From: Bradyrhizobium sp.
GTDB taxonomy: Bacteria > Pseudomonadota > Alphaproteobacteria > Rhizobiales > Xanthobacteraceae
Direction: 5' to 3'
Assembly (NCBI RefSeq): GCF_030693485.1
Contig: NZ_JAUYAN010000050.1
Location: 1 to 34,054, forward strand
DNA: 34,054 bases
Part shown: positions 5,797-12,118 of the stretch, piece by piece
How positions within the stretch are numbered: the stretch's first letter is position 1
Layout of the letters: every line of letters begins with the position of its first letter
Notes under the pieces: generated by a model
Database searches by the model: none
What the model was told of the DNA's origin: nothing
What the model saw: the letters and a program-made list of their open reading frames with translations, nothing else
Program-made: the position numbers and the translations under genes

Positions 5797-5805
5797 ATTG
5801 TACCA
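5797..5805 (-). promoter_or_regulatory. extended -10 promoter of the CHC2 gene
   Basis: On the minus strand the site reads TGGTACAAT. Its GTGGTAC part is one arm of an inverted repeat (5800-5820) shared with the divergent promoter. Confidence 0.5.
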
Positions 5806-5814
5806 CTCCGGCCG

Positions 5815-5823
5815 TGGTACACT
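5815..5823 (+). promoter_or_regulatory. extended -10 promoter of the divergent 69-residue gene
   Basis: The site reads TGGTACACT and mirrors the opposing promoter 10 bases away. It would produce a leader of about 120 bases before the ATG at 5953. Confidence 0.45.
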
Positions 5824-5872
5824 CATTGTAGGGTTCGATGCGGATGGGGGGCTGCTTGCGACGGCAAGTAGT

Positions 5873-5892
5873 CAGTCGTTTCGAGACGACTG
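5873..5892 (+). promoter_or_regulatory. leader hairpin upstream of the 69-residue gene
   Basis: CAGTCGT and ACGACTG form a 7-bp stem with a 6-base loop in the untranslated leader. It could affect message stability or be an operator. No U-tract follows, so it is not a terminator. Confidence 0.3.
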
Positions 5893-5952
5893 CGGGCTGC
5901 AGCTCGCCACCCGCACCGAACAACAGCAACCCTGCGGGAAAGGAGCACTGCA

Positions 5953-6162
5953 ATGGCAGACAGCAAGAAGCCCGCAGCCAAGTTCCGGCTCGGTTACGTC
6001 ACAGCGACGGTTTGGAAGAACAACGACTTCTTCAACGTCGTCCTGACCAAGGCCTACAAGGACGGCGACGAGTGGAAGGACACGGACCAGTTCGGTCATG
6101 GTGACCTGCTCAACGCCGCCAAGGTCCTGGAGCGCGCTGAGCAGTTCGTCAGTGAACAGTAA
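5953..6162 (+). CDS. 69-residue conserved-looking mobile-element protein
   Basis: This small protein begins MADSKKPAAKFRLGYVTATV, continues WKNNDFFNVVLTKAYKDGDEW and ends in a helix (LLNAAKVLERAEQFV). A strand-rich first half with a terminal helix is seen in short proteins often found on rhizobial plasmids and integrative elements next to transfer genes, whose function is not established. AAGGAG precedes the ATG by eight bases. The gene has its own divergent promoter and a strong terminator 6 bases after the stop. It is one of the three plus-strand genes of the element. Confidence 0.7.
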   Translation: MADSKKPAAKFRLGYVTATVWKNNDFFNVVLTKAYKDGDEWKDTDQFGHGDLLNAAKVLERAEQFVSEQ

Positions 6163-6168
6163 CGAAAA

Positions 6169-6190
6169 AGCCCGGCGCGAATGCCGGGCT
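6169..6190. terminator. bidirectional terminator between convergent genes
   Basis: AGCCCGGC and GCCGGGCT pair across a 6-base loop. The minus strand has a following TTTTTC tract; the plus strand has a weaker CTCTCTTT. It separates the ends of the genes at 5953-6162 and 6217-6372. Confidence 0.75.
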
Positions 6191-6216
6191 CTCTCTTTAG
6201 TTGTTCGATGTTCCGC

Positions 6217-6372
6217 TCATTCCTCGATTGTAGCAGCCGCCGGCTCATCTTTCTTCGCCGGTCGGCCGCGCTTCGGCTTCTCGGTCTCGCCGATGAGCTC
6301 GGCAAGCTGCGTGTCGATCTTCTCCTTTTGCTCAATGAGCGTCTTTATCTTGGTCAGTTTGCTGTCGAGCAC
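6217..6372 (-). CDS. 51-residue coiled-coil protein with an AT-hook
   Basis: A GTG at 6372 with a strong AAGGAG site about 10 bases upstream opens a 51-residue frame. The first half is a charged helix with heptad-like spacing (LTKIKTLIEQKEKIDTQLAEL), suggesting dimerisation. The second half carries KRGRPAKK, a classic AT-hook that contacts the minor groove of AT-rich DNA. The gene overlaps the 3' end of the replication-relaxation gene by 41 bases, so expression is likely coupled. It could be an accessory factor for that protein. The role is inferred from motif and position. Confidence 0.65.
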   Translation of the reverse strand: MLDSKLTKIKTLIEQKEKIDTQLAELIGETEKPKRGRPAKKDEPAAATIEE

Positions 6373-7300
6373 TGGTGTTCTCCTTGTCTAGGTAGAGGTC
6401 GGCGTTCCCGACCCGCTTCCACGGTTCCGTCAACATGTGCCCGCTTGCGCGCGGGTTCTCCCGTGACTTGAGCGTCGGGTGTGTTTTGAAGAGGAAATAT
6501 CGGCGCAATTCCTTCTTGCGCTCAGTCTTGGCGGCGAGGCAGTCCATCATTGACTGCATCCGGCGTTCATTCCTGGTGATGAATGGGATAAAGAACGTTC
6601 GCACATCGTACTGTTTCTGAAACAGTCCGTTCTCCAGGGCATAGATGTAGTCGTCGAACTTATTGCAGATGGCGGAGCGTTCCCGGTCGTAGCTCTCGAT
6701 CGGCTCGGACGCGGTGTCGGCCTCGATACTCGGGATCTCCCGGCGCTTCCCGTCGGCGGTACGTTCGATGGCAAAGCGGGGATAGTCAGAGATCATGTAA
6801 TGGTCTTTACCGTTTCGCTGCCCGAGCAAAAGGCGCTGGTTGTCCTCATAGACGATACGGATGTCATCGCGACCCACTGCACCAATTGCGAACGAGGCGA
6901 TGATCTGGTGCACCATCAGGGCGTGAACAAAGTTCTTCGGCGCTTTTGGAGGAACGATGTGCACCCCCTCTTCGGCCAGTAGGGTGATGCCGGCAGCGTC
7001 GATGTCGTAATAGAGGAAGCCCACGGTTCGGAGGTTCCGGTCCTCGCGCTGCGTTTCGCAGAGCTTGACTAGGCCTACGTCCTTTTCCTTGAGCGATCGG
7101 AGGCGACGACTGACGCCCTGTTCGGATCGGTTCAAGAGAGCCGCGGCATAGGGAGCGGACAGATAGCGGTGCCGAGCGAAAAGCTTCAGAAGGTCGATGT
7201 CGCTGTCACGGATATGACGTTCAACGAACTCACCCGTCCGCGGGTTGAAGTACGACTCTGTCGAGGCGCGACTGCGAGAGCGTTGAGAGTGACCGTCCAT
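6332..7300 (-). CDS. replication-relaxation family protein
   Basis: From the ATG at 7300 the product is 322 residues. After a Ser/Arg-rich start it has a winged-helix-like segment (DIDLLKLFARHRYLSAPYAA, then LLNRSEQGVSRRLRSLKEK), followed by YYDIDAAGITLLAEEG and HALMVHQIIASFAIG. This pattern fits the Replic_Relax family, which is tied to plasmid replication or relaxation. The start is uncertain: the frame is open further upstream into the ATPase gene, and no good ribosome-binding site precedes 7300. It follows the coupling-type ATPase gene by about 100 bases and overlaps the AT-hook gene. Confidence 0.6.
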   Translation of the reverse strand: MDGHSQRSRSRASTESYFNPRTGEFVERHIRDSDIDLLKLFARHRYLSAPYAAALLNRSEQGVSRRLRSLKEKDVGLVKLCETQREDRNLRTVGFLYYDIDAAGITLLAEEGVHIVPPKAPKNFVHALMVHQIIASFAIGAVGRDDIRIVYEDNQRLLLGQRNGKDHYMISDYPRFAIERTADGKRREIPSIEADTASEPIESYDRERSAICNKFDDYIYALENGLFQKQYDVRTFFIPFITRNERRMQSMMDCLAAKTERKKELRRYFLFKTHPTLKSRENPRASGHMLTEPWKRVGNADLYLDKENTSARQQTDQDKDAH

Positions 7301-7398
7301 ACAATGGAAGTATGACACGGCTCGCAGAATGTCGAAGGTCACCACGGTGCACAGCGGGCACCATGGCAATTGGTGGAGTAACTCGCCTCCAAAAATAT

Positions 7399-9585
7399 TT
7401 ATGCGAAATCGTCGCTCGGCTCCGGGTCCGGTGTTCTCGGGGAAGCAGGTGCGGTCGGTACAGATAGTGCCGCCGTTGATGCCAACTTCGGTTTGGTCCA
7501 CGGTGCCGAGCTCGGACACACCCGACGTCGATTCCACCTGATGAGCCGCTCGTAGCAAAGTTGGGCCATCTGCGGCTCTCGCTCCGTGTTGCCCCGGAGT
7601 GCCATCGACTGGAATGTCGGCAGACCGAGGTTGCGCACGAAGCAGGCGAAGTTCACGGTGTCCTTGTCGACCCGCTGAGCCCGGATAAATTCCTTGTCAC
7701 ATCGAAGGTCGGTCGCTGCACTGGAGAGATCGCCCGCCTCAACGCCGGCAGCGTACTTGATCGCCGTGTTCGTCGAGATCGATGCCCGGATGTTGTCGTT
7801 TAACGGGAGGCCGGTCATTTGCTGATGAGCGAGTGTAATCCCGAGGCAGTATTCTCGCACAAGGGCAAGCATGTCTTGGGTCTTGTTCTCGTCCATGAAC
7901 AACTGAGCTTCGTCGACCATCATAAATGTCGGATGCCATTCCTCGCGCGGAATGACGGTTCGGCCACCGACTGCGGCGATGACGGAAGCGATGACGTAGC
8001 GGCCGAAGATCGTACTCGCCCCGGTCCCGAGCTGTTCCTTGCCGGTGTTGACCAGAATAATCTTGCGCTTCTGGATCGCGTCGAACCAATCGATCGAGCG
8101 GGTTGGTGCGTTGAATATTCCCATGAGTTCGGGGCTGCGGAGGATGAGATACAGGCGGCCCTTAAGCTGTGCCTTCGTCTCCTTGAACTCTCCGAAGAAA
8201 TCGGTTTTGAAAAACAGTTTTGTGCCGTCGTCCAGGTGTTCGAGTGCCGCTGCGAACTCGCTGGAATAAAATTCGTTCGGCGTCATTTCGATGAGCTCAA
8301 AAAGCTTCGTGATGTTCGCGTCCGGCACGTTGAACATGAGCCGGGCCACGAATGAGAAGCCGACGGACTGCTTCGGGGTCAGTTTGAAATCGGCCCCGCT
8401 GAACACGTACTCCATGAGGTCAATGGTCTGCGCGATGATCCGGTTGCGGACCTTCTGCGGCAGATTCGGATTGACCGGCGCGAACAGGTTGAGCGCGGGC
8501 AATCCGTCGAGATCGGTGGCATCCAGAATGATGATGCGATCTTCGAGACGTCCTGTACCGGGGTCGAATACTTCGAGCTTCGCGAGGCGCTCGCACATCA
8601 TCCCCTTCGGTTCGATTACAATCAGACCGGGAGGGTTCTCTCGCCTGATGTCGGCAATGAAATCGCGCTGCATCAGCGTGGTCTTGCCGGATCCGGTGCC
8701 GCCCAGAATGTGAGTGTGCTCAAACCGGGTTTTGTCCGGAATGGTAATCGATACGATCTCGGTGAGCATGTCGAGAATTGGCGTTCCGTAGAATATTTTG
8801 AACACCAATTCGAGTGGTCGGATTTTTATCTTCTTGATCGCCGCGATTTCTTCTTCGATCGTGAACGGTTTGTCGAGCGGCCAATGAAGGTACTCCCGGA
8901 GCCTCTTTCGTATCACCTTCGATATGCAGACCCGGTAAAGGTAAGTGATCGCCTCGTATGCATCGGGAACAATCTCGATGAGATAGAGAGTAACCCGTGC
9001 GTCCGGGTCTTTCGGCCGGCGGTATTCCTTGAGATAGCTGCGAGCGAGGTCGTAATCCGGCTCCGTATCGGGGATCATGGTGAGGATGTCCTGGCCGTAC
9101 TGCGCGCGATACGCAGCGGCCTTCGCGGACTCCTTCGCGATCTCGGCGCTGCGCTTGGCGCTCTCCTTTTCGTTTTCTTCTGCCCTGGCCTCCGCGTCGG
9201 AGTGGGACTTCTGTTCGTAGTACCGTCGGAAATATGTGCCGTAGGCAGCGGCAACCTGAGAAGTGAAGAAGGCAGGACGCTCGGCCTGGACCGCTTCGAT
9301 CTTGCGACGGCTGGCGAGGTATCGCTCCGCGCGCGCATCGAAGTCTTCGGAGTCGTCATGCTCTGCCTGGTACTGTGCCTCGCGTTCGAGACTATCTTCG
9401 TTCCGATCGAGGTCGGCATTGATCTTGGCGAGATTGATCGCGCGCTCTGAACATTCCTCAGAGCAAAAGTACGGGCGGTGAATTGGGGTCGCGTACTGAT
9501 CGAGCGCTGTGTTGCACAAATCGCGTTCGTAGCCGTGATCCAGCTTGTGGCCGCACTGAGCGCATTTGCCGATCTCTAAATGCAC
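7399..9585 (-). CDS. coupling-protein-like (TraG/VirD4-type) ATPase with an N-terminal zinc finger
   Basis: This 728-residue protein starts at a GTG with a GGAGGG site. Residues 8-45 hold C8-x2-C11 and C41-x3-C45, a zinc finger. Residues about 50-165 are a highly charged coiled coil. Residues 291-302 carry the P-loop (GGTGSGKT), and residues 553-560 (MMVDEAQL) the Walker B strand, followed by LAHQQ at about 585. This is the conserved core of FtsK/TraG-type DNA-pumping ATPases used in conjugation. No membrane segments are obvious at the N-terminus, unlike classical VirD4. Substrate and partners are unknown; the neighbouring replication-relaxation gene is the best candidate partner. Confidence 0.7.
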   Translation of the reverse strand: MHLEIGKCAQCGHKLDHGYERDLCNTALDQYATPIHRPYFCSEECSERAINLAKINADLDRNEDSLEREAQYQAEHDDSEDFDARAERYLASRRKIEAVQAERPAFFTSQVAAAYGTYFRRYYEQKSHSDAEARAEENEKESAKRSAEIAKESAKAAAYRAQYGQDILTMIPDTEPDYDLARSYLKEYRRPKDPDARVTLYLIEIVPDAYEAITYLYRVCISKVIRKRLREYLHWPLDKPFTIEEEIAAIKKIKIRPLELVFKIFYGTPILDMLTEIVSITIPDKTRFEHTHILGGTGSGKTTLMQRDFIADIRRENPPGLIVIEPKGMMCERLAKLEVFDPGTGRLEDRIIILDATDLDGLPALNLFAPVNPNLPQKVRNRIIAQTIDLMEYVFSGADFKLTPKQSVGFSFVARLMFNVPDANITKLFELIEMTPNEFYSSEFAAALEHLDDGTKLFFKTDFFGEFKETKAQLKGRLYLILRSPELMGIFNAPTRSIDWFDAIQKRKIILVNTGKEQLGTGASTIFGRYVIASVIAAVGGRTVIPREEWHPTFMMVDEAQLFMDENKTQDMLALVREYCLGITLAHQQMTGLPLNDNIRASISTNTAIKYAAGVEAGDLSSAATDLRCDKEFIRAQRVDKDTVNFACFVRNLGLPTFQSMALRGNTEREPQMAQLCYERLIRWNRRRVCPSSAPWTKPKLASTAALSVPTAPASPRTPDPEPSDDFA

Positions 9586-9602
9586 AATCCCTCCAAAAAG
9601 GT

Positions 9603-9630
9603 GAGGACGGAGGTGGCCACCTCCGTCCTC
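9603..9630. terminator. perfect 28-bp palindrome, probable bidirectional terminator
   Basis: The arms GAGGACGGAGGTGG and its complement abut without a spacer. Poly-T tracts lie on both sides (GTTTTT on the plus strand, CCTTTTT on the minus strand). It separates the AlpA-like gene from the ATPase gene; the second tract runs into the ATPase's ribosome-binding site. Confidence 0.7.
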
Positions 9631-9643
9631 GTTTTTGGTCTCG

Positions 9644-9892
9644 TCAGGAAAACACGACGTTCTCCGGGACGGTTAGACCGTGCCGCTTGAAGTATTCCAG
9701 GACATCCGGTGTGTACCAAACAGGGCGGCTGCTGCGATGAGGACCCAGTTTGTGGCACGGCGGAAACCGTCGCTCAGCATACTGCGGGTCATACATCAGC
9801 CTCCAAGTGTGAACACGAGAAATGGGCCATCCTAGAAGTTGCTTCAACGCTTTCCACGAGAGGTAGAGCGGTAATCTCACTTGATGGTTCAT
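9644..9892 (-). CDS. AlpA/excisionase-like DNA-binding protein
   Basis: The 82-residue protein has LSWKALKQLLGWPISRVHTWRL near the start, a MerR/AlpA-type winged helix-turn-helix. HKLGPHRSSRPVWYTPDVLEYF follows, where the Arg-rich turn and Trp-Tyr strand fit the wing. Such proteins act as recombination directionality factors or as activators of the integrase gene. The ATG at 9892 follows GAGGAG. The gene lies just downstream of the integrase, the usual partner. It could instead be a plain transcriptional regulator. Confidence 0.65.
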   Translation of the reverse strand: MNHQVRLPLYLSWKALKQLLGWPISRVHTWRLMYDPQYAERRFPPCHKLGPHRSSRPVWYTPDVLEYFKRHGLTVPENVVFS

Positions 9893-9974
9893 CGGTGATC
9901 TCCTCGCAGAGACACCGGTGCTCCACAGTGGGGTTAGGCCACTAGCAGCGTTGGAAGTGTATGGGGGACCTTGA

Positions 9975-9996
9975 AAAGAGTCGAATCCGGCTCTTT
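9975..9996 (-). terminator. terminator after the integrase gene
   Basis: AAAGAG and CTCTTT bracket a 10-base loop 18 bases past the integrase stop, and on the minus strand TTTTC follows. The stem is short and A/T-rich, so strength is uncertain. Confidence 0.4.
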
Positions 9997-10014
9997 AACC
10001 ATGGCGCTCCATAG

Positions 10015-11130
10015 CTACCGCACCGCAAAAATATTCTTGAGGTAGGCCTCGTAGTTGTCCATCGCCTCCCGCATTTCCGGCAGATATTTGTACTGATCGT
10101 AGATGATCTCCACGTCGGTCTGGGCGCTGATGTGGTTGACCAGGCGTTCCGCGATATGGGGCGGCGTCTTGAGCTTTCCGTGCAGGGTCCGAAATGTTCG
10201 GCGGATGTCGTGCAGCCGCCAATTTTTGACACCGCACGCCTTATCGAGCGCGGCCTTGCTTTTTGACCAGCCGTTGAATGGCGAGTCTGTTTTCCCGCGT
10301 GCAGGGAATAGAAATGGTGTAGTTGCCGTCGATAAGCAACTCGCCAACATGGATCTGCAAGTCGACCCAATCGGTAGCGTGTGCTCCCTTCCGTTTTTTG
10401 TTACTTCGCTCGGTAGACATATCGTCTGTTGATTATGTGAGTAGTAAGCCGGGATGAGCTTGGCGATCTCGCCCTTGCGCTGCCCGGTGAGAATGAGCAG
10501 GCGAACGATCGAGTTATGGATCGTCGGCTCTGCGGTCGCCTCCCAGATTGATTTTAACTCGGCGTCGGTAAGCACGCGAGCCCGGTTCGCGATCTTGTGC
10601 GGCGAGAACCCGACCGTAGGGTTGTCGGTGATGTAACGCCGCTTCTGCGCCCAGGTGAAGAAGGTCTTCGCGTTCTGCAGGGCGTGATTGTGCTCGGACT
10701 TGCTTTTGATCCTGACAAGCCGGCGCTCAATGTCTCCGTGCTTTACTTCCGAGAGCTGGCCCTTGAACCGGAAGTGAAGATTGATGAGCCGCTGGTAATC
10801 TTTGATCGTGCGAGCACGGCGAGACTTTTCTTTTTCGGCGATGAACGCATCGAAAGCCGCGGTAAAGGTGATCGACTGCGGTCGTGTGTGTCCGAGTGTT
10901 TTCTGCGCGAGGATGCGTTTCGCTTCGGCGCGCGCTTCTGCGAGCGAGACAATGCCGTAGCGTCCGAGTGATCGGCGCGCTTTGTGAATGTTGAGAACAA
11001 ATGTCTTGGTGCCGCCCTGAGAAACGCGAACACCGAAGCCTTTGAACTTCGTGTCCCAGTAGTCGGCCGTTCCTTTTGCGGGCGGTTCGATCGCGCGCAA
11101 ACCCACGTCTGAGAAAACAATGCTTGGCAT
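10015..11130 (-). CDS. int: tyrosine recombinase / site-specific integrase (P4-like, DUF4102)
   Basis: The 371-residue product (ATG at 11130) has an N-terminal arm-type DNA-binding domain (WDTKFKGFGVRVSQGGTKTF, then LGRYGIVSLAEARAEA), typical of the DUF4102 group. A core-binding domain follows, and then the catalytic domain. The active-site residues are all present: R218 (TGQRKGE), K245 (TKNGRE), H307 and R310 (LHDIRR), H333 (LVNH) and Y344 (EIIYDQYKY). The enzyme should be active and insert the element into the adjacent tRNA gene. An upstream in-frame ATG at 11178 exists; 11130 is preferred because the conserved N-terminal domain begins there. Confidence 0.9.
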   Translation of the reverse strand: MPSIVFSDVGLRAIEPPAKGTADYWDTKFKGFGVRVSQGGTKTFVLNIHKARRSLGRYGIVSLAEARAEAKRILAQKTLGHTRPQSITFTAAFDAFIAEKEKSRRARTIKDYQRLINLHFRFKGQLSEVKHGDIERRLVRIKSKSEHNHALQNAKTFFTWAQKRRYITDNPTVGFSPHKIANRARVLTDAELKSIWEATAEPTIHNSIVRLLILTGQRKGEIAKLIPAYYSHNQQTICLPSEVTKNGREHTLPIGSTCRSMLASCLSTATTPFLFPARGKTDSPFNGWSKSKAALDKACGVKNWRLHDIRRTFRTLHGKLKTPPHIAERLVNHISAQTDVEIIYDQYKYLPEMREAMDNYEAYLKNIFAVR

Positions 11131-11263
11131 CTCTTTGACATCCCTGTGCGTGGGGTGCAGTGGTGCAGTGAGGCACACCAGACCCGAGTTAACACATTGA
11201 AATGTCAGAAGAAACGGACGCTATGCTGCAGTATGAAGCACCGTGGTGAAAGTGCCTTCTACT

Positions 11264-11304
11264 GTTTAGGAAACCGTCGCTCTATCCGGCTGAGCTACGG
11301 GACC
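11264..11304 (-). tRNA. 5' half of a tRNA-Arg(CCT) gene, interrupted in the anticodon arm
   Basis: On the minus strand from 11304 the sequence follows the tRNA plan exactly. It has a 7-base acceptor strand (GGTCCCG), T8, a D-arm GCTC/GAGC with GG in its loop, the anticodon strand ACGGT, and the loop TTCCTAA with anticodon CCT at 11268-11270. The matching ACCGT strand is replaced by ACAGT. No T-arm or CGGGACC acceptor strand follows before the integrase start. The gene is therefore cut here by the element. The missing half is expected at the far end of the element, outside the window. Confidence 0.75.
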
Positions 11305-11442
11305 GAAGCCCCGCGTGAACTGCGCGGGAGCTTGGCAGGTTCATATCAAAGCGGGCGGGTGATCGCCAGCCCTACGGGTCATGGCCATGGCGTTTTCGGA
11401 CGAAACCTGGCGCCCAGTTGCGGCGTGGCGTATGGCCTGGCT

Positions 11443-11973
11443 TCAGAAGCAGATACCGAGGACGGTCATCCGGCAGGATTGCCTGGGCTTTCTGCTTTCG
11501 GTCGTCGCCACGGCCTTCCTGGCCGCGGCGGGCCGCGGCGCCTCATAATCGCCGGCGATCACCATGGCCCAGTAGGTGCGACGGGAGGTGGCGCTTTTGG
11601 CGCTGGCGACGCCGACGCGAGAGGCCTTGGGGAGCAGGAGATTTTTGCGATGGCCCGCCGAGTTGATCCACTGGTCGAGCGTCCTTGCGAAATCCTCATG
11701 GCCATACGCAATGTTTTCGGCAGCCCGTCCCGCTTTTGCCGGCGCCATTCTCGAATTGAATGGTCCGAGCACGTCGTGATCGAGTTTATCCCTGGCGGCC
11801 ATGGCCCTGGCCTGATCCAGGGCAATCCGGTTCAGGGTCGCATCGATGACGACACTTCCCTCGCCCTGCTTCGCACGGAACCCGGAAATCATCGATGCGG
11901 GCGACGGCTCCGCGGATGCCGGGTGGGAAAAGCACAGTGGCAGGCAGAGAACCGTGGCGAACAAGGCTTTCAT
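11443..11973 (-). CDS. secreted CAP/SCP-domain protein
   Basis: The ATG at 11973 gives 176 residues with a clear signal peptide (MKALFATVLCLPLCF, cut near SAEP). The mature part has NRIALDQARAMAARDKLDHD, then GRAAENIAYG, FARTLDQWINSAGHRKNLL and the strand TYWAMVIAGDY. These are the successive elements of the bacterial CAP domain, including the conserved His and Glu positions (LDHD, AENIA) and the SxGHRxNLL motif. The biological role in bacteria is unclear. It lies alone between the element and the carboxylate cluster and ends in a short Cys-containing tail. Confidence 0.8.
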   Translation of the reverse strand: MKALFATVLCLPLCFSHPASAEPSPASMISGFRAKQGEGSVVIDATLNRIALDQARAMAARDKLDHDVLGPFNSRMAPAKAGRAAENIAYGHEDFARTLDQWINSAGHRKNLLLPKASRVGVASAKSATSRRTYWAMVIAGDYEAPRPAAARKAVATTESRKPRQSCRMTVLGICF

Positions 11974-12118
11974 TGCGTCCGGGTCGCCTCGCCAGTGAGT
12001 GTCTGGAACGTTTGCACGCAGCAGCCCCGCGCCTGAAGCGCGGGGGGCTGCCTGTTCACGTCCTGACAACGCATCAAAGCGAAAGCGTGGCGGATTGCCG
12101 ATCGCGGCCGATCAGGCC

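Larger units (their letters stand above)
1..11263. mobile_element. right part of an integrated prophage-like/conjugation-like mosaic element
   Basis: A tyrosine integrase with an AlpA-like gene sits at the right end beside a broken tRNA-Arg gene. Terminase genes reach the left window edge. Nearly all genes read leftwards in one compact block. Base composition looks less GC-rich than the chromosome to the right. The cargo mixes phage functions (terminase, NinG-like, DUF932) with a coupling-type ATPase and a replication-relaxation protein. The left end and its attachment site are not in this window, so the size and structural genes of the element cannot be judged. The right boundary is placed where tRNA identity stops. 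Confidence 0.85.

Noticed and set aside
9973..10000. tRNA 3'-end-like string (GTCGAATCC ... ACCA) near the integrase end
   Set aside because: The T-stem and acceptor strands do not pair with the 5' half at 11264-11304. It is better explained as a terminator hairpin.
11131..11270. Group I intron in the tRNA-Arg(CCT), as known in some alphaproteobacteria
   Set aside because: The 5' exon position fits, but no 3' exon (CGGGACC acceptor strand) appears within a few hundred bases, and the integrase coding region starts too soon.
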